This document shows positions 16,361 to 24,548 of a stretch of 39,816 nucleotides of DNA, piece after piece. Origin of the DNA: Tardiphaga sp. (lineage in GTDB: Bacteria; Pseudomonadota; Alphaproteobacteria; Rhizobiales; Xanthobacteraceae). Position numbers and translations under genes: made by a program. Under the pieces are notes generated by a model. The model searched no databases. It saw only the letters and a program-made list of their open reading frames with translations, and was not told the origin of the DNA. Each line of letters begins with the position of its first letter. The first letter of the stretch is position 1. The stretch is taken from positions 1 to 39,816 of the forward strand of contig JACMOT010000310.1 of assembly GCA_014377915.1 (NCBI GenBank), in the 5' to 3' direction.

Positions 16361-18037
16361 ATGACCAAGCCCCTTCTCGAAATCGATAATCTGCATGTCA
16401 CGTTCTCGACCCGGCGCGGCCCGGTCGAGGCGGTACGCGGCGTCTCGCTGTCGCTCGGACAAGGCGAAACCCTCGGCATCGTTGGCGAGAGCGGCTCCGG
16501 CAAGTCGGTGACCGGCTTTGCCATTACCCGCCTGCTCGACAATGCCGGCAAGATCAGCGCCGGCCGTATCTCGTTCCGCGACCGCGAGATCACCAAACTG
16601 TCGAGCGCCGGCTTGCGCGAGATGCACGGCTCGGCGATGGCCATGATCTTCCAGAATCCGCGCGGCGCGCTCAACCCGATCCGGGCCGTCGGCCAGCAGA
16701 TCGCCGACGCCATTCTCGCGCACAAGAAAATCTCCGCCGAGCAGGCCCGTGCCGAGTCGCTCGATCTGCTGCGCGCGGTGCAGATCCGCGATCCCGAGAA
16801 ACGCATGAGCGCCTATCCGCATGAATTGTCCGGCGGCATGTGCCAGCGCGTGATGATCGCGATGGCGATCTCCTGCAATCCGGCGCTGCTGATCGCCGAC
16901 GAGCCGACCACCGGTCTCGACGTCACCACGCAGAAAGTGGTGATGGACCTGCTGGCGTCGATCGCCGCCGAGCGGGGCATGGCGACCATTCTGATCACCC
17001 ATGACCTGGGGCTCGCCGCGCGCTACTGCCGCAATGTGGTGGTGATGGAACAGGGCAAATTGGTCGAGCAGGCCGAGGCGCTGACGCTGTTCCGCGCGCC
17101 TCAGCACCCTTACACCAAGCGCCTGGTCGCGGCCTCGCCGACCGCCACCTCGCGGGTCGAGGATCTCGTCACCGGCGAGGACCGCGCGCTGCCGCCGACC
17201 ATCGCCGCGGTGCCACGGCCGGCGCCGGCGAATGGCACGCCGCCGCTGCTAGACGTACAGAATCTGGTGAAACGCTTCCCCGACGGCACGCTGGCGCTGA
17301 AGAGCTTTTCGATGGCGATGGCGGCCGGCGAAAGCGTCGGCCTGGTCGGCGAATCCGGCTCCGGCAAGAGCACGACGTCGCGGATGATCTGCCGGCTGCT
17401 CGACCAGAGCGAGGGCCAGATCAATTTCGACGGCCAATCCATCAGCCACATCCCGGCGCGGGATTTCCACAAGGCGCCGCAGCGCCGCGACATCCAGATC
17501 GTATTCCAGGATCCGAACGAGAGCCTCAATCCGCGCTTCACCGCGTTCGACTGCATCGCGCATCCCCTGATGCGACTGGCCGGCCTGCGCAGTGGCCACA
17601 AGCTCCGGTCGCGCGTCCATGAATGCGCCAGCCGGGTCGGCCTGCCGGCCGACCTGCTGCAGCGCTTTCCGCATCAATTGTCCGGCGGCCAGAAGGCCCG
17701 CATCGGCATCGCCCGTGCCATCGCCTGCGAGCCGCGGCTGCTGGTGCTGGACGAGCCCACCGCCGCGCTCGACGTCTCGGTACAGGCGGTGGTGCTGCAA
17801 TTGCTGGAGCGGCTGCGCCGCGAGGACGGGTTGTCGTTCCTGTTCGTCAGCCATGACCTCAACGTGGTGCGCATGATGTGCCAGCGTACCATCGTGCTGC
17901 GCAACGGCGAGATCGTCGAGGAAGGCGAGAGTCACGCGCTGTTCGACAATCCCAGGACCGCCTACACGCGCGAGCTGGTCGAGGCGGTGCCGCACATCGA
18001 GATGCTGGCGGCGGCAAAAGCTTCAGCCCAGGTCTGA
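16361..18037 (+). CDS. Fused dipeptide-type ABC ATPase (DppD-DppF in one chain)
   Basis: The protein is 558 residues with two complete nucleotide-binding domains. Domain 1 has Walker A GESGSGKS (42-49), signature LSGGM (156-160), Walker B Asp180-Glu181 and His214. Domain 2 has Walker A GESGSGKST (330-338), signature LSGGQ (440-444), Asp464-Glu465 and His498. The oligopeptide-family C-terminal extension 'QHPYTKRL' follows domain 1, as in OppD/DppD. All catalytic residues are intact. The gene begins 9 bases after the DppC-like gene and completes a full importer. It converges on the amidohydrolase at 18071 with only 33 bases between and no clear terminator. Confidence 0.95.
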   Translation: MTKPLLEIDNLHVTFSTRRGPVEAVRGVSLSLGQGETLGIVGESGSGKSVTGFAITRLLDNAGKISAGRISFRDREITKLSSAGLREMHGSAMAMIFQNPRGALNPIRAVGQQIADAILAHKKISAEQARAESLDLLRAVQIRDPEKRMSAYPHELSGGMCQRVMIAMAISCNPALLIADEPTTGLDVTTQKVVMDLLASIAAERGMATILITHDLGLAARYCRNVVVMEQGKLVEQAEALTLFRAPQHPYTKRLVAASPTATSRVEDLVTGEDRALPPTIAAVPRPAPANGTPPLLDVQNLVKRFPDGTLALKSFSMAMAAGESVGLVGESGSGKSTTSRMICRLLDQSEGQINFDGQSISHIPARDFHKAPQRRDIQIVFQDPNESLNPRFTAFDCIAHPLMRLAGLRSGHKLRSRVHECASRVGLPADLLQRFPHQLSGGQKARIGIARAIACEPRLLVLDEPTAALDVSVQAVVLQLLERLRREDGLSFLFVSHDLNVVRMMCQRTIVLRNGEIVEEGESHALFDNPRTAYTRELVEAVPHIEMLAAAKASAQV

Positions 18038-18070
18038 TCGAAGGCGTATCACCGCGGACCGACGGCGATC

Positions 18071-19444
18071 TCAACCACTGAAGGCGGCGCGGGCCTCCGG
18101 CAGATCCCAGATCCTGCCGACCGCCGCATTGCCCGCCGCGATGATCGCGGCCTCGTCGCCGTTGAGATAGCGGCCGGCATCGACGAGGACGTGGCCGTCG
18201 ACCACGACCTGATCGATATTGGCGCGGTTGGCCAGCGCGATCAGGCCACGGCGTGGATCATACATCGGCCGCAGATGCGGATGGGTCATGTCGACCACGG
18301 TGAGATCCGCCGTGGCGCCCGGGACAATCACGCCAAGGTCGGGACGCCTGAGCACGCCGGCGGCGGTCGCGGTCACGGCTTCGATCAGTTCGGGCGCGGT
18401 AGCGACATCGGCCTTGCCGGATGATAGTTTTGAAATCATCGAGGCGGCATTGAGTTCGCCGAGAAAATCCTGGTTGTAGCCGTCGGTGCCGACCACGGTA
18501 CGGACGCCGTGCTCGCGAAAACGACTGAACGCCGCGGTGACGCCGGAGCGCGCGAACACCCGCGGACAGTTCAGCACGGTGGCGCCGCGCGCGGCCATCA
18601 GCCGGAGATCGGCGTCGGTGCTCGACATGCAATGCGCCGCCATCAGGTCCGGCGCCAGTACGCCGAGCCAGTCGAGATATTCCGCCGGCGTGCGGCCACC
18701 ATAGCGCTGCGCGATAACAGCGACTTCCTCCGGGCTTTGCGCCATATGGGTGGTGATCGGCACGCCGAGTTCGCGCGCACGCGCAGCACAAGCCTTGAAC
18801 AAATCGGGGCCGCAGGTGTCGGTGGCGTGCGGGCTCATCGCCAGTCCGATCCGGCCGTCGCCCTGCTTGTTCCAGCGCCCGTACAGCGCATTCCAGATGG
18901 CGAAGTCGGCTTCGCCGTCGTCCCCGGCATAGGTCACGGTGCCGTCGGAATTAGCCTTCGCATCGGCCGTGGAAAACAGATAGGGCGCGCCGTAGAAACG
19001 GATACCCATTTCGGCGGCGGCTTCGAACATTTCGGGAATGCTGTTGCGGAACGAATCCATCACCGTGGTGACGCCGCCGCGCAGCAACTGCAGGATGCCG
19101 AGCCGCGCGATTGCCAGCCGCTCCCGCGGAGACAGCAATTCGGCGCCGCGCTTGGTCAGCGGCAGCAGCACTGTATAGACGATGCTCTTGTTGCCGCGAC
19201 GACCATTGCCGTCCTCGGTGTGGCTCCGCGCAATGGCTTCGCTGTAGCAATGGTTGTGCAGATTCAAGAGCCCCGGCAGGATGAAGCGTCCGGGTTTGTC
19301 GAACACCAGCGCCGCTTGTGGCCGGTCGCGCGTCACCGCGGCGATGCGGTTGCCTTCCAGCAGCACCCAGTGATCGCGCAAGACATCCTGCGCGCCGTCC
19401 TTGCGGGCCAGCACATAGCTGCCGAAGATCGCGGTCGTGGTCAT
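18071..19444 (-). CDS. Amidohydrolase, cytosine deaminase / chlorohydrolase (TrzA/SsnA) type
   Basis: The protein is 457 residues. The metallo-dependent hydrolase ligands of the subtype are visible: His63 and His65 (NLHNH), His233 (TTHMAQSPEE, with the conserved Glu of subtype III nearby), His271 (AAHCMSS) and Asp321 (VGTDGYN). Relatives remove amino or chloro groups from N-heterocycles such as cytosine, guanine, S-adenosylhomocysteine or triazines, or cleave related amidines. The start overlaps the stop of the upstream binding protein by four bases (TCAT at 19441-19444), so the pair is co-translated. This suggests that the binding protein delivers a substrate of this enzyme, probably an N-heterocycle. 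The substrate itself cannot be read. Confidence 0.9.
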   Translation of the reverse strand: MTTTAIFGSYVLARKDGAQDVLRDHWVLLEGNRIAAVTRDRPQAALVFDKPGRFILPGLLNLHNHCYSEAIARSHTEDGNGRRGNKSIVYTVLLPLTKRGAELLSPRERLAIARLGILQLLRGGVTTVMDSFRNSIPEMFEAAAEMGIRFYGAPYLFSTADAKANSDGTVTYAGDDGEADFAIWNALYGRWNKQGDGRIGLAMSPHATDTCGPDLFKACAARARELGVPITTHMAQSPEEVAVIAQRYGGRTPAEYLDWLGVLAPDLMAAHCMSSTDADLRLMAARGATVLNCPRVFARSGVTAAFSRFREHGVRTVVGTDGYNQDFLGELNAASMISKLSSGKADVATAPELIEAVTATAAGVLRRPDLGVIVPGATADLTVVDMTHPHLRPMYDPRRGLIALANRANIDQVVVDGHVLVDAGRYLNGDEAAIIAAGNAAVGRIWDLPEARAAFSG

Positions 19445-21021
19445 GCCGGCCTCACATTCCAGAATACGGCGGTGCCATCGAGGATGCCGGTGATAGTCTT
19501 GCGATAGGCGGTCGGCTGGTTGTACTGGCCGATCGGATAATATGGCACTTCCTCGAACGCCAGCGCCTGGATATCGCGGCAGATACGCTGCTGCTCGGCG
19601 AGATTGGGCGCCGCCAGCCAGGCGTTGCGCAAGCTTCCCATCTTGTCGCTCTTGTACCAGCCGGCGGCGCGGCCATCGCCGCGCAGATTGGTATTGGCGG
19701 CCGGGTTCAGCCAGTCGATGCCTTGCCAGTTGCCGACGCCAGCGCTCCAGCCGCCGTCCGCGACAGGCTCCTTCTTCAACTGCCGCTGCAGCACCGTGCC
19801 GAAATCCGATCCGGCCACTTCCACATTCATGCCGGCCTGCCGCAGCATGTCCGCGGCGACGTCGCCGAGCGGCTTTTGCGCCAGCGAATTCAGCGGCACC
19901 AGCAGCACCACCTTCTCACCATTGTAACCGGCGGCCTTGATATCGGCTTTCACCTTGACCATGTCGCGCGGGCCGCGGAGCACGTCGAGACCAACGTCGC
20001 TGGCGAGCGGCGTGCCCGGCGCGAAGAAGCCGATCGGCGACACCTGATAGGCCGGATCGTCGCCGGCCACCGCGGTCATGAACGAGGCCTGGTCGATCGC
20101 ACCCATCAGCGCGCGGCGGATCGCCGGATTGTCGAACGGCGGCTGCAAATGGTTGACACGCATCATGCAGGTGTAGCCGCGCGGATCGAGCACACGGATG
20201 TTGACGTCGGCGCGTTTCAGGATCGGCAGCAGATCGTGCGGCGCGGTCTCCTGCCAGTCCTGCTCGCCCCGCTGCAGCGCGGCGACGCCGGTGGCCGCGT
20301 CGGGCATCGTGGTCCACACCACGCGGTCGTAATGCACGATCTTCGGGCCAGCGGTCCAGTCCGGCCGGCCGTCGCCGCGCGGGACATACTTGTCGAACTT
20401 CGCATAGACATTGCGCGCGCCGTCGATGCGCTCATCAGCGACAAAGCGGAACGGTCCGCTGCCGACCACCTCCTTGAGCGCCTTGAAGGCATCCTGAGCC
20501 GCCAGCCTTTCCGGCATCATGAAGGCGGCCTGCACCGCGGCCTTGCCGAGCGCCGTCGGCAGCAGCGGGAACGGGCGCCTGAGGCGGAATCGGATGGTGC
20601 GATCATCGGGCGCGGACAGCTCTTCCGTCGCCGCCATCAGTTCGGCGCCAAAGCCGTCGCGCAGTGCCCAGCGCTTGATGCTGGCGACGCAGTCGCGCGC
20701 CAGCACGCGTTCGCCATCATGCCAGAACAGGGCATCGCGCAGCGTCAAATCCCACTGCTTGTCGTCATGCGACACCACGTGGCCGGACACCATCTGCGGC
20801 GAGATCTCCAGCGCGGAATTCATGCCGTACAGCGTGTCGTAGACCATGAAGCCATGGTTGCGCGACACCTGCGCGGTGGAGAAGATCGGATCGAGAAAGG
20901 TCAGATCGATCACCGGCATGAAACGCAGCGTGGTCTGCGCCTGCGCGCGCACGATGCCGGGCAGCGACATGGCCGGCGCGATCGCCGCGGCTTTCAGCAG
21001 AGAACGACGGGAAAGTTGCAA
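19441..21021 (-). CDS. Peptide-type periplasmic binding protein (SBP_bac_5) with Tat signal
   Basis: The protein is 526 residues. The N-terminus carries a twin-arginine signal (LSRRSLLKAAA, residues 3-13) and an Ala-Gln-Ala cleavage region, so it should be exported folded by Tat. The body matches SBP_bac_5: 'LRDALFWHDGERVLARD', 'MMRVNHLQPPFDNPAIRRALMGAID' (residues about 288-312) and a late 'WQGIDWLNPAANTN'. Translation appears to start at TTG, since AGGAG lies exactly where expected and no ATG is available nearby. It has no permease genes of its own and is coupled to the amidohydrolase gene, so it may use the DppBC-type channel at 14478-18037 encoded on the other strand. Confidence 0.9.
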   Translation of the reverse strand: MQLSRRSLLKAAAIAPAMSLPGIVRAQAQTTLRFMPVIDLTFLDPIFSTAQVSRNHGFMVYDTLYGMNSALEISPQMVSGHVVSHDDKQWDLTLRDALFWHDGERVLARDCVASIKRWALRDGFGAELMAATEELSAPDDRTIRFRLRRPFPLLPTALGKAAVQAAFMMPERLAAQDAFKALKEVVGSGPFRFVADERIDGARNVYAKFDKYVPRGDGRPDWTAGPKIVHYDRVVWTTMPDAATGVAALQRGEQDWQETAPHDLLPILKRADVNIRVLDPRGYTCMMRVNHLQPPFDNPAIRRALMGAIDQASFMTAVAGDDPAYQVSPIGFFAPGTPLASDVGLDVLRGPRDMVKVKADIKAAGYNGEKVVLLVPLNSLAQKPLGDVAADMLRQAGMNVEVAGSDFGTVLQRQLKKEPVADGGWSAGVGNWQGIDWLNPAANTNLRGDGRAAGWYKSDKMGSLRNAWLAAPNLAEQQRICRDIQALAFEEVPYYPIGQYNQPTAYRKTITGILDGTAVFWNVRPA

Positions 21022-21035
21022 AAGTAGCTCCTGTT
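21018..21035 (-). promoter_or_regulatory. Ribosome binding site that fixes a TTG start
   Basis: On the minus strand the bases read AGGAGCTACTTTTGCAA. AGGAG stands six bases before the TTG at 21021, which opens the frame of the Tat-exported binding protein and directly precedes its twin-arginine motif. No ATG lies between this site and the Arg-Arg pair. This supports TTG as the real initiation codon. Confidence 0.7.
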
Positions 21036-21050
21036 ATCGAGAGCGCTTCG

Positions 21051-21160
21051 TAGGGTGGGCAAAGGCGCCCTTGCGCCGTACCCACGCCTTTTCGGGCGAA
21101 CAGTCCGACGCGCGGGCACGCTTAGCCGCGCTTCGCACGGCGCAAGCTTTGCCCACCCGA
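21051..21160. repeat. Intergenic palindromic repeat (GGGTGGGCAAAG type)
   Basis: The perfect twelve-base arms GGGTGGGCAAAG (21053-21064) and CTTTGCCCACCC (21147-21158) flank about 80 bases of further GC-rich partial palindromes (for example GGCGCCC...). Elements with this end sequence are common between genes in Bradyrhizobium-type genomes. It fills the gap between the deacetylase-fold gene and the Tat-exported binding protein, so those two genes may not share a transcript. Confidence 0.75.
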
Positions 21161-21189
21161 CAATCTACAATCTGCGTCCGGGACAGGAA

Positions 21190-22086
21190 TCACTCCGCCG
21201 CGGTTGCCACCGCGGCCGCTTCGTTCAGTTGGTAATTCACCACGATCTCCTCGCCGGTGGCGATCCACAGATCCTCACAGGATTTGGCGTAGGTGAGAAA
21301 TTCGCGCAGCAGCCGCAGCCGCATCGGCCGGCCGGAGACCTGCGGATGCAGCACGGTGGTGACCATCGCGCCCCACTCGCGGGTCTCGTCGAGATCATCC
21401 TTCCACATCGACAGCACGTGCTCCTTCGGGAAGATCGAGCGCGGGCTGAACCGCGCCGACAGACCGTGCATCCAGTCGTCATAGCTCGAGGTCACCGGCA
21501 ATTCGATGGTCCCGGGCGAGCCGTCCTTCAGACGGTGGCGATACGGCCGCACGTCATCGCGGAACGATGACGTGTAGGCGATGCCGTGGCGCACCAGCGC
21601 CACGCGCAGCGCCTCGGTGAATTCGCCGACCGGCGCGCGGTAGCCCGTCGGCACCACGCCGAGATGACGCTTCAGCGCGTCGAAGCCGCGCTGAAGTTCC
21701 TCCTCGACGTCATCACCGGGATCCACCAGCAGATGGTGATAGCCGTGATGGCCGATCTCGTGACCCGCCTTGAGGATCGATTCCGCCATCGCCGAATGCG
21801 CATCGACCGCCCAGCCGGTGATGAAGAATGTCGCCCTGAGGTCGAGCTGATCGAGCAACTCCAGCAGTTTTGGCGTGCCGACGCGCGCCTCATAGCCACC
21901 ATAGCTCATGGTGATCAGGCGCTCGGCATGCGCGGCGTCCTTGCCGGTCCAGGCGCTTTCGGCGTCGACGTCGAACGACAGGAACATCGCCGACGTAAAG
22001 GGTTTTGGCCACGGAAATCGCGGCGCCGGCGGCGCGGTGTTGGAGGGAACGAGCGGGATGCCCGCGAGCGCCTTACTGTCCTGCAT
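21190..22086 (-). CDS. Polysaccharide deacetylase-fold hydrolase of the PuuE / HpPgdA branch
   Basis: The protein is 298 residues with no signal peptide, so it acts in the cytoplasm and is unlikely to work on cell-wall polymers. NodB-fold motifs are present: 'SFDVDAES' (Asp39 and Asp41), 'HEIGHHGYHH' with candidate metal ligands His109 and His113, 'YRAPVGE' near residue 150, and a late 'VLHPQVSGR'. This is the HpPgdA/PuuE-like branch, whose members act on cyclic amides (allantoin, and reportedly cyclic imides) as well as sugars. Set between an importer and a carbamoylase-like enzyme, a ring-opening cyclic amidase or imidase is more likely than peptidoglycan deacetylation. Its start overlaps the end of the binding-protein gene by 14 bases. 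Confidence 0.87.
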   Translation of the reverse strand: MQDSKALAGIPLVPSNTAPPAPRFPWPKPFTSAMFLSFDVDAESAWTGKDAAHAERLITMSYGGYEARVGTPKLLELLDQLDLRATFFITGWAVDAHSAMAESILKAGHEIGHHGYHHLLVDPGDDVEEELQRGFDALKRHLGVVPTGYRAPVGEFTEALRVALVRHGIAYTSSFRDDVRPYRHRLKDGSPGTIELPVTSSYDDWMHGLSARFSPRSIFPKEHVLSMWKDDLDETREWGAMVTTVLHPQVSGRPMRLRLLREFLTYAKSCEDLWIATGEEIVVNYQLNEAAAVATAAE

Positions 22087-22885
22087 TGATCGTCGCCTTT
22101 TCCACGCCGTAGTCCGTCAGTTTCCATTTCGCCAGCAGCGCCTTGTAGGTGCCGTCGGCGATCAGCCCGTCAAGGGCTTGCACCATGGCCTGCTGCAGAC
22201 CGGTTTCCTTGACCGGAAGTGCCAGGCCGGTGAACTGGGTAGAGAACACGCCGCCGACCGGCAGATAAACGCCGGGTTCGAGGTCCATGATGTAAGGCAA
22301 CGTCTCGCCGCCCTGCACCGCGGCGTCGATACGGCCCTGGCGCAATTGCGTGCGGGCATCAGCCGAGCCTTCGGTGCCGACAAAGACGATCGGTGCCGCG
22401 GCGCAATTGGCATTGCTCCAGACCTCGATCAACTTCGGCATGTTGGTGCGCCGGGAAGCGCCGACCTTCTTGCCGCACAATGCCGCCATGTCCTTGAACT
22501 CGGCGGCGCGGGAGTTCTGCACAAAGAACAGCGGACCGTTGCGCAAATAGTCAACGAAAGTGGCCGCGTCATGCCGCGTTGCGACGTCGGTCATCCCCGA
22601 CAGGATCGCATCGACGCGACCGGTGGAGATCGCCGGCATCATCTGGTCGAAACTGGTTTCCTGCCAGGCGATCTTGATACCGAGCTTGCGGCCCAACGCC
22701 TCGCCGAGTTCGACGTCGAAACCGGTCAGCGTGTTGGTGGAAGGATCCTTGAATTCCATCGGCGGATAATTCGGCACGATCGCCACTTTGATGCTGCCCG
22801 CCTTGACGATGTCGGCCGGCAATTCAGCCATCGCCACCGAGGCGCCGAGGGTGGAGGCGAGCGCGGCCGCGAGCAGGATCTTCAT
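22073..22885 (-). CDS. ABC importer periplasmic binding protein, polar amino acid type (SBP_bac_3)
   Basis: The protein is 270 residues. Residues 1-20 form a signal peptide ending SVAMA. The SBP_bac_3 fold is clear from 'IKVAIVPNYPPMEFKD', 'GFDVELGEALGRKLGIKI', 'FDQMMPAISTGRVDAILSGMT' and 'GTYKALLAKWKL'. In this family the position after 'YPPMEF' and an Arg in the 'GMT.T..R' segment usually contact the ligand amino acid. Here the equivalent reads 'GMTDVATRHDAATFVDY'. I place the start at 22885, where GAGG lies upstream and the signal peptide begins, rather than at 22930. It lies 41 bases after the ATPase gene and probably serves the importer formed with 22927-24548. Confidence 0.93.
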   Translation of the reverse strand: MKILLAAALASTLGASVAMAELPADIVKAGSIKVAIVPNYPPMEFKDPSTNTLTGFDVELGEALGRKLGIKIAWQETSFDQMMPAISTGRVDAILSGMTDVATRHDAATFVDYLRNGPLFFVQNSRAAEFKDMAALCGKKVGASRRTNMPKLIEVWSNANCAAAPIVFVGTEGSADARTQLRQGRIDAAVQGGETLPYIMDLEPGVYLPVGGVFSTQFTGLALPVKETGLQQAMVQALDGLIADGTYKALLAKWKLTDYGVEKATINAGQ

Positions 22886-22926
22886 GAGGGAACCTCGATT
22901 GGCGTGGGGTGAACAGTTGAAATGCG

Positions 22927-23694
22927 TCATGACAGCACGGCGGACAGAAACGATTTTGTGCGGGCCTCGCGTGGCTCACCGAGGACTTTGGCGGCAGCGC
23001 CGGATTCGACGATCACGCCCTGGTCCATATAGACGACGCGGTCGGCCACCTCGCGCGCAAAGCCGAGCTCATGCGTCACCACCATCATGGTCATGCCGCT
23101 GCGCGCCAGTTCCTTCATCACCGTGAGCACCTCGCCGACCAGTTCGGGATCGAGCGCGCTGGTCGGCTCGTCGAACAGCATCAGCATCGGCTTCATCGCC
23201 AGGGCCCGGGCAATCGCGACGCGCTGCTGCTGGCCGCCGGACAGTTGCGACGGATAGTTGCCAGCCTTGTCGGCGAGGCCAACCCGGCGGAGCAGCTCCA
23301 TCGCCTCGGCTTTCGCGTCGGCCGGCTCGCGGCCTTGGACCTGCAGCGGGCCTTCGGTGATATTTTCCAGCGCGGTCTTGTGCGCAAACAGGTTGAAGCG
23401 CTGGAACACCATCCCGGTCTTCAACCGCTGCTGCGCGACCTGGCGCTCGGACAGGCGATGCAGCTTGCCGCCCTGCTCGCGCACGCCAAGCAGCTCGCCA
23501 TCCAGCCAGATGCCGCCCGAATCGATCACCGTGAGCTGGTTGACGCAGCGCAGCAACGTGGTCTTGCCGGAGCCGGAGGCGCCGATCAGGCACAGCACTT
23601 CGCCGGCATGGACATCCAGCGACACCTGCTTCAGCGCCTGGAATTCGGCAAAATTCTTGCTGACGGAGCGGATGGCAACGAGGGGGTTTGTCAT
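22927..23694 (-). CDS. ABC importer ATPase, polar amino acid type
   Basis: The protein is 255 residues. Walker [10 protein letters not shown] is at 38-46, Q-loop '[12 protein letters not shown]' around 97-107, signature LSGGQQQR at 151-158, Walker B '[12 protein letters not shown]' with Asp175-Glu176, and the switch His in 'VVTHELGFA'. The 'QQQR' signature and the length match GlnQ/HisP/ArtP-type ATPases. It shares ATGA (23691-23694) with the permease stop, so the two are translationally coupled. Together with the permease and the 22073 binding protein it makes a complete importer for an amino acid-like substrate, probably an N-carbamoyl or cyclic derivative given the neighbours. Confidence 0.94.
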   Translation of the reverse strand: MTNPLVAIRSVSKNFAEFQALKQVSLDVHAGEVLCLIGASGSGKTTLLRCVNQLTVIDSGGIWLDGELLGVREQGGKLHRLSERQVAQQRLKTGMVFQRFNLFAHKTALENITEGPLQVQGREPADAKAEAMELLRRVGLADKAGNYPSQLSGGQQQRVAIARALAMKPMLMLFDEPTSALDPELVGEVLTVMKELARSGMTMMVVTHELGFAREVADRVVYMDQGVIVESGAAAKVLGEPREARTKSFLSAVLS

Positions 23695-24548
23695 CGGACG
23701 ATCTGCAAGGTGCCGCGCGAAAAGCGGCGTTCGAGCAGCATCTGCAGCGGCGTCAGAATCGACACCACCAGCAGGTACCAGAGACCCGCGACGATCAGGA
23801 GCTCGATGACGCGGGAATTGGCGTAATAGATATTCTCGGCGCTATGCAGCAATTCGGGATACTGGATGACTGACGCGAGCGAAGTTGCCTTCACCATGCC
23901 GATGAACTCGTTGCTGAGCGGCGGCGTCACCATCCGCATCGCCTGCGGCAGGATGATCCGGCGCAACGTCCGCAGCCGCCCCATGCCGATCGCCTGCGCC
24001 GCCTCATATTGTCCGACATCGACCGACAGGATGCCGGCGCGCATCACTTCGGACGTATAGGCGCCTTGATTGATTCCGAGGCCGAGCAGCGCGGAGAGAA
24101 ACGGCGTCATCACGTCGACGGCGCGCACCGACCACAGGCCGGGAATGCCGATGGTCGGAAACACCAGCGCGAGATTGAACCACAGCAGCAGCTGCAGGAT
24201 CAGCGGCGTGCCGCGAAACAGCCACGTATAGCCCGCGGCAACCGACTTCAGCACCGGATTGGACGACAACCGCATGATGGCGATGACCACGCCGAGCACG
24301 ATGCCCAGCGCCATTGCCAGCACCGCCATCACCATGGTGTTGGCGATGCCGTGCAGGATCACCGGCACGGTCAGGAAGCGGCCGACATAGGACCACTCGA
24401 TCTGGCCATTGGCGAAGGCGCGGCCGATCGCAGCCAGCATCAGCACGATGGCCGCGGCGGTCAGCCAGCGCCCCCAGCGCGGCTGGCGCGCCACGGTCAG
24501 CACGGAGAGATCAGGGAAGCCTGCCGCGAGCTTCGCCGTGTCGCTCAT
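23691..24548 (-). CDS. ABC importer permease, polar amino acid type
   Basis: The protein is 285 residues, longer than the usual 220-240 because of an N-terminal extension of about 60 residues that includes one extra membrane span (residues about 30-46). The core has '[29 protein letters not shown]' as a membrane segment and the coupling motif '[24 protein letters not shown]' (the EAA region near residues 185-205). It is a single permease and so forms a homodimer with the ATPase downstream. Both its ends overlap neighbouring genes by four bases, giving a tight run of carbamoylase-like gene, permease and ATPase. Confidence 0.92.
   Translation of the reverse strand: MSDTAKLAAGFPDLSVLTVARQPRWGRWLTAAAIVLMLAAIGRAFANGQIEWSYVGRFLTVPVILHGIANTMVMAVLAMALGIVLGVVIAIMRLSSNPVLKSVAAGYTWLFRGTPLILQLLLWFNLALVFPTIGIPGLWSVRAVDVMTPFLSALLGLGINQGAYTSEVMRAGILSVDVGQYEAAQAIGMGRLRTLRRIILPQAMRMVTPPLSNEFIGMVKATSLASVIQYPELLHSAENIYYANSRVIELLIVAGLWYLLVVSILTPLQMLLERRFSRGTLQIVR

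Noticed and set aside
19318..21027. Open frame of 569 codons on the plus strand
   Set aside because: It is antisense to the Tat-exported binding protein, whose family motifs and ribosome binding site are clear.
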